A stretch of 44,122 nt of DNA from the NCBI GenBank assembly GCA_035400705.1, contig DAOMZV010000003.1, positions 1 to 44,122 of the forward strand. Reading direction: 5' to 3'. Below the pieces are notes generated by a model. The model was given only the letters and a program-made list of their open reading frames with translations. It searched no databases and was not told where the DNA came from. Positions 7,855 to 15,191 of the stretch are shown here, in pieces (position 1 is the stretch's first letter; each line of letters opens with the position of its first letter). Position numbers and translations under genes: made by a program. This DNA comes from GWC2-40-17 sp035400705. Lineage in GTDB: Bacteria > Patescibacteriota > Patescibacteriia > Magasanikbacterales > UBA10003.

Positions 7855-7858
7855 TACA

Positions 7859-7892
7859 ATTATATTGTACACCACTTTAAGGGACTATTCAA
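7859..7892 (-). promoter_or_regulatory. mraZ promoter
   Basis: On the minus strand TTGAAT (7892-7887), 17 bases, TACAAT (7869-7864). An overlapping TATAAT sits at 7864-7859. The expected transcription start falls at the edge of the MraZ repeats. Confidence 0.5.
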
Positions 7893-7951
7893 CACTCGTC
7901 AATAATTTTTTTTCTCTTATTTAAGCTAAAAAAATAATAACTTTTTGAGCT

Positions 7952-7960
7952 TGTGGATAA
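7952..7960 (-). other. Single perfect DnaA-box 9-mer
   Basis: TTATCCACA on the minus strand, in the gap between the mraZ promoter and unit 2. One near match (TTATCCCCA) overlaps the MraZ repeats. There is no cluster, so this may be chance or a regulatory DnaA site. Confidence 0.25.
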
Positions 7961-7971
7961 ATCTAAACCAC

Positions 7972-8000
7972 TTGACAAATTTTATTTAATCTGCTTAAAT
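7972..8000 (+). promoter_or_regulatory. Promoter of unit 2
   Basis: TTGACA (7972-7977), a 17-base spacer, TTAAAT (7995-8000). The leader to the start codon is 48 bases and carries GTTCTTT at 8010-8016 and the SD AGGAGGAG at 8037-8044. The bases before the -10 (TCTGC) are the same as in unit 1. Confidence 0.7.
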
Positions 8001-8048
8001 GAATCCGAGGTTCTTTGATTTTTTTCTTTCTCAAAAAGGAGGAGCGCG

Positions 8049-8495
8049 ATGAGTTGCGCCACCTGGGTCAGTCGGACCCGTCGAATCTTGGAAACTAATG
8101 GGTACAAACCCATTTTTATCCAAGGAATTTTTAACAGCAATGGAGTAAAAAAAATCTTGGCTTTTTGTCAATGCCAAGATCAAAAAGAAACTGTCTGTGT
8201 TTCCTTAGACACAGATGCGGAGTGGACACCGCTTAGCCCCCTCGCCATCGTCACCACTTCTGTAAAAAGAGGTAGGGGCGACTGGAAAACTGCTATGGAA
8301 ACTTTGGTTCAAGACGAGTTTCCTCAGTTTAATCTTCATTGGTGTTTTCAGAAGTCCCGACCCAAGGTTGGAAAGCCGGGACAGGAATTTGATATTGATT
8401 TTCAGAATTCACTTTCAAAAAGCCACATCCCCCAACGTCGGGATGAAGATGGCAATCTGTTCGATTCCTACATACAAGGCGAGGTCACCCGATGA
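8049..8495 (+). CDS. Unknown protein, first of a tandem pair (unit 2)
   Basis: A 148-residue protein that I do not recognise. It looks cytosolic, with five Cys residues (none in a clear metal motif), and starts MSCATWVSRTRRILETNGYK. The segment GYKPIFIQGIFNSNGVKKI near residue 18 and WKTAMETLVQDEFPQFN in the second half recur in altered form in the next gene, so the two proteins probably share a fold. The start is well set by AGGAGGAG 4 bases upstream. The composition is richer in G+C than mraZ and the MBL gene on either side. The stop overlaps the next start by 4 bases (ATGA). Confidence 0.75.
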   Translation: MSCATWVSRTRRILETNGYKPIFIQGIFNSNGVKKILAFCQCQDQKETVCVSLDTDAEWTPLSPLAIVTTSVKRGRGDWKTAMETLVQDEFPQFNLHWCFQKSRPKVGKPGQEFDIDFQNSLSKSHIPQRRDEDGNLFDSYIQGEVTR

Positions 8496-8899
8496 GAAAG
8501 ATCCCTGTTGAAAATTTGAACTCGGCGGTAGCCAGTCTGGGCTACACTCATCTTTTTGCTTCAGCACTCATCCGTTTTCGCCGCGGCGAAAAGATGTTTG
8601 CTATAGTTGCAGATGAGGCTGGGCCAAAGGCTGTGGTTTTTGATGCTCAGGTGACCCAAAATGGACAGCGGGTAATTCTGAGTAATCAAAAGATTTCTAC
8701 GGAAGAAAAAATACAGAAATTTTTCCGGGATGCCGCCAAGCGTAAAGCCGAAAACAGGTGGCTGGACCTGAGCGAAGGCGATCTTCGTCGATTGGCCTCT
8801 CAGGAATTTCCTGGATCTTTCTTCTATGACATTTTTTTGAATGAGGAAAAGCACCTCTTTGAGGTTCTTCCGAATATATCATCGTTGGAAAGAAGCTAA
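8492..8899 (+). CDS. Unknown protein, second of a tandem pair (unit 2)
   Basis: A 135-residue protein of unknown function. GYTHLFASALIRFRRGEKM (from residue 17) and LRRLASQEFPGSFFYDIF line up with matching parts of the preceding gene: GY-x3-F, a G-x-K turn before a hydrophobic strand, and an acidic-x-EFP motif before aromatic residues. They look like diverged duplicates. Its start is coupled to the upstream stop by ATGA overlap, and GAGGT lies 6 bases before the ATG. It is the last gene before a strong terminator. There is no membrane segment or signal peptide. Confidence 0.75.
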   Translation: MRKIPVENLNSAVASLGYTHLFASALIRFRRGEKMFAIVADEAGPKAVVFDAQVTQNGQRVILSNQKISTEEKIQKFFRDAAKRKAENRWLDLSEGDLRRLASQEFPGSFFYDIFLNEEKHLFEVLPNISSLERS

Positions 8900-8906
8900 C
8901 AACAAA

Positions 8907-8941
8907 ACCGTCCAAGTTTAACGCTTGGGCGGTCTTTTTTT
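8907..8941 (+). terminator. Intrinsic terminator of unit 2
   Basis: ACCGTCCAAG (8907-8916) pairs with CTTGGGCGGT (8924-8933), with one G-T pair, followed by a run of seven T. The loop TTTAACG contains TTAAC, as in three of the other four units. Confidence 0.9.
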
Positions 8942-8945
8942 AAAT

Positions 8946-10295
8946 TTAAATTTCTACGGTTTTGGCAAATTCCGCCAAATGAATTTCTGCTTTGGTTTCC
9001 GTTGATAACTTTTCTTGCAAAGCATTTAATGGTTCATCGTCGCCATGATTTAAAAATATTTTACTAGGTTGTTTCTGAGCTTCTTTAATCCAAGACAAGA
9101 GTTTATTTTGATCAGCATGAGCACTATAAGCACCAATGGCCCTAATTTCAGCTTTCACTTGAACATCCTTATTATAAATTCTCACTTGCTTTTCTCCAGT
9201 TAGTAGACGATTACCTAAGGTTCCTTTAGCTTGATAAGAAATAATTAAAAGCATGGATTTAGGATCTTCTAAATAACGCGACAAATGATGTAAAATTCTT
9301 CCTCCATTCATCATCCCTGATCCAGCAATAATTATTTTAGGCGCTGGAACTTCATTAATTTTTTTAGACTCATCTGGTGTGCGTGTAGTTTTTAAACCCG
9401 GAAAATTAAATAAATCATCTCCCTGGCCAATTAGATACTTAGCTGCTTCATCAAAATATTTGGTATATTTTTTATAAACATCAGTCGCATTAGCCGCTAA
9501 AGGGCTATCTAAAAAAATTGGCACTTGTGGTATCATCTTGTTATTTAACAGACTATTGATTTCATATAAGATTTCTTGGGTGCGCTCTAAAGAAAAAGCC
9601 GGAATTAATAAGACTCCTCCTCGATTAACGGTAGCAGCAATAGCTTCTTGCAAAAGAAAAATTCTTTTTTCTGGATCTTCATGATTAATATGGCCATAAG
9701 TTGACTCTAAAATTAAAACATCAGTTTCTCCCAAAGAAGTTGTTTCACGAACAATGGGAACATGTGAATTACCCAAATCACCAGAAAAAACTACTTTTTG
9801 CTGAGGGGTTTCCAAACACACAAAAGCCGATCCTAAAATATGTCCGGCATCTTTAAAAGTAAAGTAAAAGTTTTGATCTATTTTATGCTTTTCGGCATAA
9901 TCCACAATATGAAACATTTTCATGGTTTCCTCTATATCATTCTCGTTATACAACAAAGGAATTCCATACTTCTTTTCATTAAATAACATGATTCCTAAAG
10001 CATCTAAAAGTACCAACCTAGTTAGGTCTTTAGTAGCCGGAGTGGCATAAATATCTCCCACAAAGCCTTCTTTAATTAGTTTAGGCAATCTACCAGTGTG
10101 ATCTAAGTGAGCGTGAGTTAAAATTACAGCTTTAATTTCTTGAGGATTAAAACCAAAGTCATTCCAGTTGCGATCTTCATTAAATTCTCCGCCTTGAAAC
10201 ATACCGCAATCTACTAAATATTTCTGACCTTGATTTTCCAATAATGTGCAAGACCCGGTTACCTCCCCAGCCGCGCCTAAAAAAGTCAATCGCAT
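8946..10295 (-). CDS. MBL-fold / beta-CASP RNA-processing nuclease
   Basis: A 449-residue protein of the metallo-beta-lactamase plus beta-CASP class (the CPSF73/Ysh1-like group), which cleaves RNA with two zinc ions in the cytosol. MRLTFLGAAGEVTGSCTLLE and YLVDCGMFQGG open the fold. HAHLDHTGRLPKL at about residues 60-72 is the HxHxDH metal motif, and VVFSGDLGN carries a further metal ligand. ILIPAFSLERTQEIL and AGSGMMNGGRILHHL belong to beta-CASP, while GAYSAHADQNKLLSWI and IFLNHGDDEPL supply the late histidines. All key residues are present, so it should be active. It is not RNase J, which has a longer C-terminal part. Confidence 0.93.
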   Translation of the reverse strand: MRLTFLGAAGEVTGSCTLLENQGQKYLVDCGMFQGGEFNEDRNWNDFGFNPQEIKAVILTHAHLDHTGRLPKLIKEGFVGDIYATPATKDLTRLVLLDALGIMLFNEKKYGIPLLYNENDIEETMKMFHIVDYAEKHKIDQNFYFTFKDAGHILGSAFVCLETPQQKVVFSGDLGNSHVPIVRETTSLGETDVLILESTYGHINHEDPEKRIFLLQEAIAATVNRGGVLLIPAFSLERTQEILYEINSLLNNKMIPQVPIFLDSPLAANATDVYKKYTKYFDEAAKYLIGQGDDLFNFPGLKTTRTPDESKKINEVPAPKIIIAGSGMMNGGRILHHLSRYLEDPKSMLLIISYQAKGTLGNRLLTGEKQVRIYNKDVQVKAEIRAIGAYSAHADQNKLLSWIKEAQKQPSKIFLNHGDDEPLNALQEKLSTETKAEIHLAEFAKTVEI

Positions 10296-10362
10296 AAAAA
10301 ATAAAATTAATGATTATTATATTATAACAAAAAAATAAATAAACAGGGAGTTAATAATAAAG

Positions 10363-10391
10363 TTGAAAAAAACCGAAGTATTTGTTAGAAT
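10363..10391 (+). promoter_or_regulatory. Promoter for the 10407-12732 pair
   Basis: TTGAAA (10363-10368), 17 bases, TAGAAT (10386-10391). Transcription would start near 10398, about 9 bases before the ATG, so the leader has no room for an SD. The divergent MBL gene starts at 10295. Confidence 0.6.
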
Positions 10392-10406
10392 GTCAACATC
10401 TATATT

Positions 10407-11126
10407 ATGGATTCAGCTCAACCAGTTATCCACGATTTTACTCCTTCCCCCATTGAAGAACCAGCTCTTAAGAACAGGGGTTCTTGTCTCTGGAAATTAA
10501 TTTCTCTAATTATCACCCTAATAATTTTAGCGGTGGTAGTTTTTAGTGTCATTAGTCTTTTTTATAGTGGCCCAACTATTAAGCGCATCGCCGCCCTGCC
10601 TGCTCATTTCCCCACAGATATTCCTTTATACGATTTTGGCAATCGATCTTCCATCCAATACCAAAATGCCCAAGAAAACGATAAACTTTTTAATCGTTTA
10701 GCCCTCATACCAAAATATATTTTTGGCCCAATTACTTTAAAATTTAAACCATATATTTCCGAAGAAGAAAAATTTTTACGCAACAAAATTTATCTTTCCT
10801 CTTCTTTAAATTTTTCTGATTTAAAAAAACTACTTCAACCAACTTCTGGAAAAACTTTAGATATAATAGAAATTGATTGGGAAAACTTAAATAGTTCACC
10901 CAAAAAAATATTTGATTTTTACAAAAAAAATTTTGTTAATCAAGATTACGAAATTACCAAAGAAGACAGACAGAGTCATGATTGGGAAATGATTATAAAG
11001 AAAAATGATATCACGGGAGAATTAACTTTGCTTCCGACAGAAGAAAAAAATAAAACTCAAAAAGTAATTTTAAAAATAAATTTCCCTACTCCCCAAAATC
11101 ATGATTTGGAAAAAAATCTTCAATAA
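10407..11126 (+). CDS. Membrane-anchored protein of unknown function
   Basis: A 239-residue protein with an acidic, proline-rich cytosolic tail (residues 1-28), one membrane segment (about 30-52, LISLIITLIILAVVVFSVI) and a soluble outer domain of about 185 residues. The outer domain starts LPAHFPTDIPLYDFGN and continues in mixed beta and helix. I do not know the family. The stop codon lies 26 bases inside the next gene, murJ, so the two are translationally linked. That suggests, without proof, a role in cell-envelope assembly alongside the lipid II flippase. Confidence 0.75.
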   Translation: MDSAQPVIHDFTPSPIEEPALKNRGSCLWKLISLIITLIILAVVVFSVISLFYSGPTIKRIAALPAHFPTDIPLYDFGNRSSIQYQNAQENDKLFNRLALIPKYIFGPITLKFKPYISEEEKFLRNKIYLSSSLNFSDLKKLLQPTSGKTLDIIEIDWENLNSSPKKIFDFYKKNFVNQDYEITKEDRQSHDWEMIIKKNDITGELTLLPTEEKNKTQKVILKINFPTPQNHDLEKNLQ

Positions 11127-12732
11127 TTATTCCGAGAGCGTTACTGGTTCAGCTCTTATTTTGGGCTTAACTTCATTAGCTTCCCGTTTTTTAGGTTTTA
11201 TTCGCGATCGAGTTTTAGCTCACTATTTTGGGGCTGGCGATGTAGTTGATGCCTATTATGCTGCTTTTAAAATACCTGATTTAACCTATAATTTAATTAT
11301 TTTGGGCGCTTTTTCTGCTGGGTTTATCCCTATTTTTACTAAACTTTTTAAACGAGAAGAATTAAAAAATAAAAAAAATGAAGCTTGGAAATTAGTTAAT
11401 AATTCTATTAATATTTTAGGCATTTTTTTAATATTTTTAACTGTTGGCTTAATTGCGACGGCTCCCATTTTAGTTCCCCTAATCGCCCCGGGGTTTGATG
11501 GTGAAAAATTAAATTTAACCATAAAAATGACTCGGGTGATGTTACTCAGTCCTTTACTTTTGGGATTATCCACTGTAGTAGGTGCTGTTTTACAATCAAT
11601 AAAAAATTTCTTTATCTATTCTTTATCACCAATGATGTATAATGTTGGGATTATTATTGGTGCTGTAGTTTTAGTACCATGGCTTGGTCCCTTAGGTTTA
11701 GCTTGGGGGGTGATTTTAGGTGCTGTTTTACACTTGCTAATACAACTTCCATCATTATTTCAAGCTGGTTATTCTTATTTTTGGCTAGCTAATTTTAAAG
11801 ATAGAAATTTTCTCACAGTTGTAAAATTGATTATTCCCAGAACTCTAGGTTTGGCTGCTGGACAAATCAATACTGTGGTTATGACTATTTTTGCTTCCAC
11901 TCTAACTGTGGGTAGCGTGGCAGTTTATAATTACGCTTTTAACTTACAATCTTTACCTCTAGGACTAATTGGAGTTTCTTTTGCCGTAGCTGCTTTCCCC
12001 ACCCTCTCCGAATTAGCTAATAAAAATAATAAAGAAAAAATGATTGCTACAATTTCCTCCACAACCAAGCAAATTATTTTTTTTACCATTCCGTTAATGG
12101 TTTTATTTTTAATGCTTCGCGCCCAAATTGTTAGAGTAGTATTAGGCACTGGAGCCTTTGATTGGGATACTACCATTCGCACTGCTGACACTCTTGCCTT
12201 TTTTACTCTTAGTCTTTTTGCCCAATCTTTAATCCCCCTACTGGCCCGTTCTTTTTATGCCCTAGAAGACACGGCTACCCCTCTAATTTTAGGTCTGGTT
12301 TCTGTAGGAGTAAACATTATTGCGGCTTGCAAATTAACCAAAGGCACTTTAGGAGTAGAAGGTTTGGCTCTATCGGTTTCCTTAGGTAATTTAGTAAATT
12401 TTATTTTATTGTGGGTTTTTTTACGTTTACGTTTAAAAAATTTGGATGAACAAAATATTCTGCCCTCCGTTTACAAAATTAGTATTGCGGCTATTTTGAT
12501 GGGAATAACAATTCAGGGCTTAAAACAAGTAGCTGTCTGGGTAGTTAACACCCACACTTTTTGGGGAATTTTTGGCCAAGGTGTAATTGCTGGATTAGGC
12601 GGTTTAACAATTTATTTTTTAATCAGTTTTGTTTTGAAAAATAAAGAAATGCTAATTCTTCTTAATGTGTTTAAGAAGAAGCTTTTACATCAACCTAATG
12701 TAGCTCTAGATGTTTCAGAAATTAATAAATAA
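11101..12732 (+). CDS. murJ: Lipid II flippase MurJ
   Basis: A 543-residue polytopic protein (about 14 hydrophobic segments) of the MviN/MurJ group in the MOP superfamily, which moves lipid II to the outer face for peptidoglycan synthesis. Residues 14-60 hold the family signature: LTSLASRFLGFIRDRVLAHY, then AGDVVDAYYAAFKIPDL and GAFSAGFIPIF. ARSFYALEDTATPLILGLVS lies in the second half. The length is typical. The ATG at 11101 overlaps the upstream unknown gene by 26 bases. A strong hairpin follows. Confidence 0.95.
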   Translation: MIWKKIFNNYSESVTGSALILGLTSLASRFLGFIRDRVLAHYFGAGDVVDAYYAAFKIPDLTYNLIILGAFSAGFIPIFTKLFKREELKNKKNEAWKLVNNSINILGIFLIFLTVGLIATAPILVPLIAPGFDGEKLNLTIKMTRVMLLSPLLLGLSTVVGAVLQSIKNFFIYSLSPMMYNVGIIIGAVVLVPWLGPLGLAWGVILGAVLHLLIQLPSLFQAGYSYFWLANFKDRNFLTVVKLIIPRTLGLAAGQINTVVMTIFASTLTVGSVAVYNYAFNLQSLPLGLIGVSFAVAAFPTLSELANKNNKEKMIATISSTTKQIIFFTIPLMVLFLMLRAQIVRVVLGTGAFDWDTTIRTADTLAFFTLSLFAQSLIPLLARSFYALEDTATPLILGLVSVGVNIIAACKLTKGTLGVEGLALSVSLGNLVNFILLWVFLRLRLKNLDEQNILPSVYKISIAAILMGITIQGLKQVAVWVVNTHTFWGIFGQGVIAGLGGLTIYFLISFVLKNKEMLILLNVFKKKLLHQPNVALDVSEINK

Positions 12733-12755
12733 AAAAGCCCGTCAAATGACGGGCT
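12730..12755. terminator. Terminator between murJ and unit 3
   Basis: AGCCCGTC (12736-12743) pairs with GACGGGCT (12748-12755) around AAAT. The plus side continues GTTTTGTTTT and the minus side TTTTTTATTT, so it can end murJ and the opposing unknown gene at 12767. The loop lacks the TTAAC seen in the other units. Confidence 0.85.
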
Positions 12756-12766
12756 GTTTTGTTTTA

Positions 12767-13165
12767 TTAGTTGGGTAGAGAGGAAGGCGGAGATTGAAAC
12801 GTCTCCTCAGCAACTTTTTTGCCAAATAAACTCAGCAGATAACTTACTTGGTCTTCAACTGACGCTTGAATAATTTCTAAAGGCAAAAAAGGAACCCCAA
12901 CTTTCTTGATTGTTACATCCTTTTCTGTCAAGGATAACCCTGCTTGAATCATCTCTAGCATCATCTCCTCTATTTCTTGGGAGCTAAGATGTATTTTTCT
13001 TTCAGAAATTCGGTAACAAAATTCTAAGCCGATTTCTACAGAAAAAAAATGTGGGGTATACTGTTTGACTTGTCCAATTTCACCAAAAATTAATCTACCA
13101 TGTCTATTTTTAAAAGCGCTACAGCCACAGACAGAAAATTGGATCCTCTTCAGAGAACTATCCAT
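12767..13165 (-). CDS. Unknown 132-residue protein (unit 3)
   Basis: I do not recognise this protein. It begins MDSSLKRIQFSVCGCSAF, with two cysteines as CGC, and has an apparent beta-rich first half and an amphipathic helical middle (SSQEIEEMMLEMIQAGLSL). The tail is low in complexity (TFQSPPSSLPN). No membrane segment is seen. I chose the ATG at 13165 because GGGGA lies close upstream. A TTG at 13177 in frame would overlap that SD. It is a single gene with its own promoter, placed head-on against murJ and divergent from lepA. Confidence 0.7.
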   Translation of the reverse strand: MDSSLKRIQFSVCGCSAFKNRHGRLIFGEIGQVKQYTPHFFSVEIGLEFCYRISERKIHLSSQEIEEMMLEMIQAGLSLTEKDVTIKKVGVPFLPLEIIQASVEDQVSYLLSLFGKKVAEETFQSPPSSLPN

Positions 13166-13213
13166 TTTCGTCCCCAACTAAAAAGTTTGAAAAAGAACTA
13201 AACTGCTTATTTA

Positions 13214-13242
13214 AATTTATCTAATACCTGAATCAGTGTCAA
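13214..13242 (-). promoter_or_regulatory. Promoter of unit 3
   Basis: On the minus strand TTGACA (13242-13237), 17 bases, TAAATT (13219-13214). The start codon is 48 bases past the -10 box. GTTCTTTT (13198-13191) lies in the leader. Confidence 0.7.
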
Positions 13243-13245
13243 GAC

Positions 13246-13274
13246 TATACAAAAAGCTATTTTTAAGATAAAAT
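13246..13274 (+). promoter_or_regulatory. Proposed lepA promoter giving a leaderless transcript
   Basis: TATACA (13246-13251), 17 bases, TAAAAT (13269-13274). The expected start of transcription, near 13281, is next to the ATG at 13282. The -35 matches consensus at 4 of 6 bases. Confidence 0.4.
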
Positions 13275-13281
13275 GCTTTTT

Positions 13282-15066
13282 ATGAATAACATTAGGAATT
13301 TTTGTATTATTGCCCATATTGATCACGGCAAATCCACTTTAGCCGACCGTCTTTTGGAATTTACTGGTACTGTCAGTAAAAGAGAAATGAAAGCTCAAAT
13401 TTTAGATTCTATGGATTTAGAGAGAGAGCGTGGAATTACTATTAAACTAACCCCAGTGAGAATGAACTATTCTCTTAATGGACAAAATTACATTTTAAAT
13501 CTTATTGACACCCCAGGGCATGTTGATTTTAACTATGAAGTTTCTCGTTCCTTGGCTGCGGTTGAGGGAACAATTCTCTTGGTGGATGCGACCCAAGGTG
13601 TTCAAGCTCAAACTATTGGTAATTTATATTTAGCCCTGGAACAAAACTTAAAAATTATTCCTGTAATTAACAAAATCGATTTACCATCAGCCAAAGTTAA
13701 AGAAACCAAACAAGAAATAATCAATTTAATTGGTTGCCAAGAAGAAGATATTTTGTCAGTCTCGGCTAAAACCGGCGAAGGTGTAGAAAAAATCTTAGCC
13801 AAAGTGATTGAATTGATTCCCCCACCACAAAATGATAAAGTCCAAGAAACCCGCGCTATGATTTTTGATTCAGTTTATGATGATTACCGAGGAGTCGTGG
13901 CTTATGTTAGAGTACTCAGCGGAAACTTAAAACGAGGTGACAAAATTTTAATGATGGCAACTCAAAAAGAAAGTGAATTAATTGAGGTCGGTTATTTTAA
14001 ACCAAAATATTCCTCTTCCGACTGTGTAAAAGCCGGAGAAATTGGATATGTAGTTAGTGGTCTAAAAAACATTGAAGGCTGTCGTGTTGGTGACACTATT
14101 ACTTTAAAAGACGCACCCAGTCAACAAGCCTTGCCAGGTTATAAAGATGTTAAACCAATGGTTTTTGCGGGAATTTTTTGTCAGCAAGGCAATGATTTTG
14201 AAAGATTACGCGAGGCCATTTTAAAATTAAAACTTAATGATGCTGCTCTAACTTTTGAGGCAGAACATTCATCAGCTTTGGGTTTTGGTTTTCGTTGCGG
14301 CTTTTTGGGTTTACTTCATTTGGATATTTTCCGAGAACGCCTAGAAAGAGAGTATAATCTAAAAATTATTGTAACCGTCCCCTCAGTTGCTTATCAAATC
14401 ACCAAAACTAGTGGAGAAAAAACAATTATTAAAAGTCCTCAAGATCTACCAGACCAAACTTTTATCAAATTAATTGAAGAACCCTGGGTTAAATCTGATA
14501 TTGTTTCTCCCAAAGAATACATTGGAGCCATTATGCAATTAGTACAAGAAAAACACGGTTTATATCAAAATACAGAATATCTAGAAGCCAATCGTGCCAT
14601 TATGCACTACCATATTCCCCTAGCTTCCATTTTAGTTGACTTTTATGATCGATTAAAAAGTGTTTCTTCGGGCTACGCTTCTCTAAATTATGAGATCTTA
14701 AATTATCAATCAGCTGATATAGTTAAATTAAAAATTTTAGTAGCCGAAGAAGATGTTGAGGCACTTTCTTTCCTAGTGTATGAAGATGAAGCTTACCGAG
14801 CCGGCAGATCTGTTGTACAAAAATTAAAAGAATCTTTACCAAGACAAATGTTTGAAGTAAAAATCCAAGCAACCATCGGTGGAAAAATTATTGCCTCGGA
14901 AAGAATACCAGCTATGCGCAAAGATGTTTTGGCCAAAATGTCTGGTGGCGATTGGACCCGTAAAATGAAATTATTACAGAAACAAAAATCTGGCAAGAAA
15001 AAAATGTTGTCCAAGGGTCGAGTAGAAATACCTAGCGAAACCTATTTGGCGATACTCAAAAGATAA
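13282..15066 (+). CDS. lepA: Elongation factor 4 (LepA)
   Basis: A 594-residue GTPase of normal LepA length that binds the ribosome and affects translation initiation and elongation under stress. MNNIRNFCIIAHIDHGKSTL contains the P-loop (AHIDHGKS). LERERGITIK is switch I, DTPGHVDF the G3 motif and NKIDLPSA the G4 motif. The LepA-specific C-terminal region ends in KMLSKGRVEIPSETYLAIL. I prefer the ATG at 13282 because family members start with this M-x-N-I-R-N-F. An ATG at 13273 would add MLF and would lie inside the proposed -10 box. Confidence 0.97.
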   Translation: MNNIRNFCIIAHIDHGKSTLADRLLEFTGTVSKREMKAQILDSMDLERERGITIKLTPVRMNYSLNGQNYILNLIDTPGHVDFNYEVSRSLAAVEGTILLVDATQGVQAQTIGNLYLALEQNLKIIPVINKIDLPSAKVKETKQEIINLIGCQEEDILSVSAKTGEGVEKILAKVIELIPPPQNDKVQETRAMIFDSVYDDYRGVVAYVRVLSGNLKRGDKILMMATQKESELIEVGYFKPKYSSSDCVKAGEIGYVVSGLKNIEGCRVGDTITLKDAPSQQALPGYKDVKPMVFAGIFCQQGNDFERLREAILKLKLNDAALTFEAEHSSALGFGFRCGFLGLLHLDIFRERLEREYNLKIIVTVPSVAYQITKTSGEKTIIKSPQDLPDQTFIKLIEEPWVKSDIVSPKEYIGAIMQLVQEKHGLYQNTEYLEANRAIMHYHIPLASILVDFYDRLKSVSSGYASLNYEILNYQSADIVKLKILVAEEDVEALSFLVYEDEAYRAGRSVVQKLKESLPRQMFEVKIQATIGGKIIASERIPAMRKDVLAKMSGGDWTRKMKLLQKQKSGKKKMLSKGRVEIPSETYLAILKR

Positions 15067-15079
15067 AATTAAAAACAAT

Positions 15080-15178
15080 ATGAAAAAAAGAAAGCTCTTG
15101 AAATTATTTTGGGTCTTCTTAACTTTTATCGTGGTCTTTGGTATGTTAGCCTGGACCATCTCTCCAGCTTTTAAATAA
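15080..15178 (+). CDS. 32-residue membrane microprotein
   Basis: A short reading frame sits between lepA and recJ with gaps of 13 bases on each side. It encodes seven lysine- and arginine-rich residues at the start (MKKRKLL), one hydrophobic stretch of about 18 residues (LFWVFLTFIVVFGMLAWT) and a short tail ISPAFK. It would be a single-pass membrane peptide with a positive inner end. The start has the A-rich, SD-less context (AAAAACAAT) of the core genes here, and its fit in the operon supports a real gene. The function is unknown. Confidence 0.55.
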   Translation: MKKRKLLKLFWVFLTFIVVFGMLAWTISPAFK

Positions 15179-15191
15179 AAATTGTTAGATT

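Noticed and set aside
7844..7960. Replication origin near mraZ
   Set aside because: There is only one perfect DnaA box and one near match. There is no box cluster, no A+T-rich unwinding element tied to it, and no dnaA or dnaN gene nearby.
12767..13177. TTG start at 13177 for the unit 3 gene
   Set aside because: The GGGGA SD lies just downstream of that TTG and directly serves the ATG at 13165.
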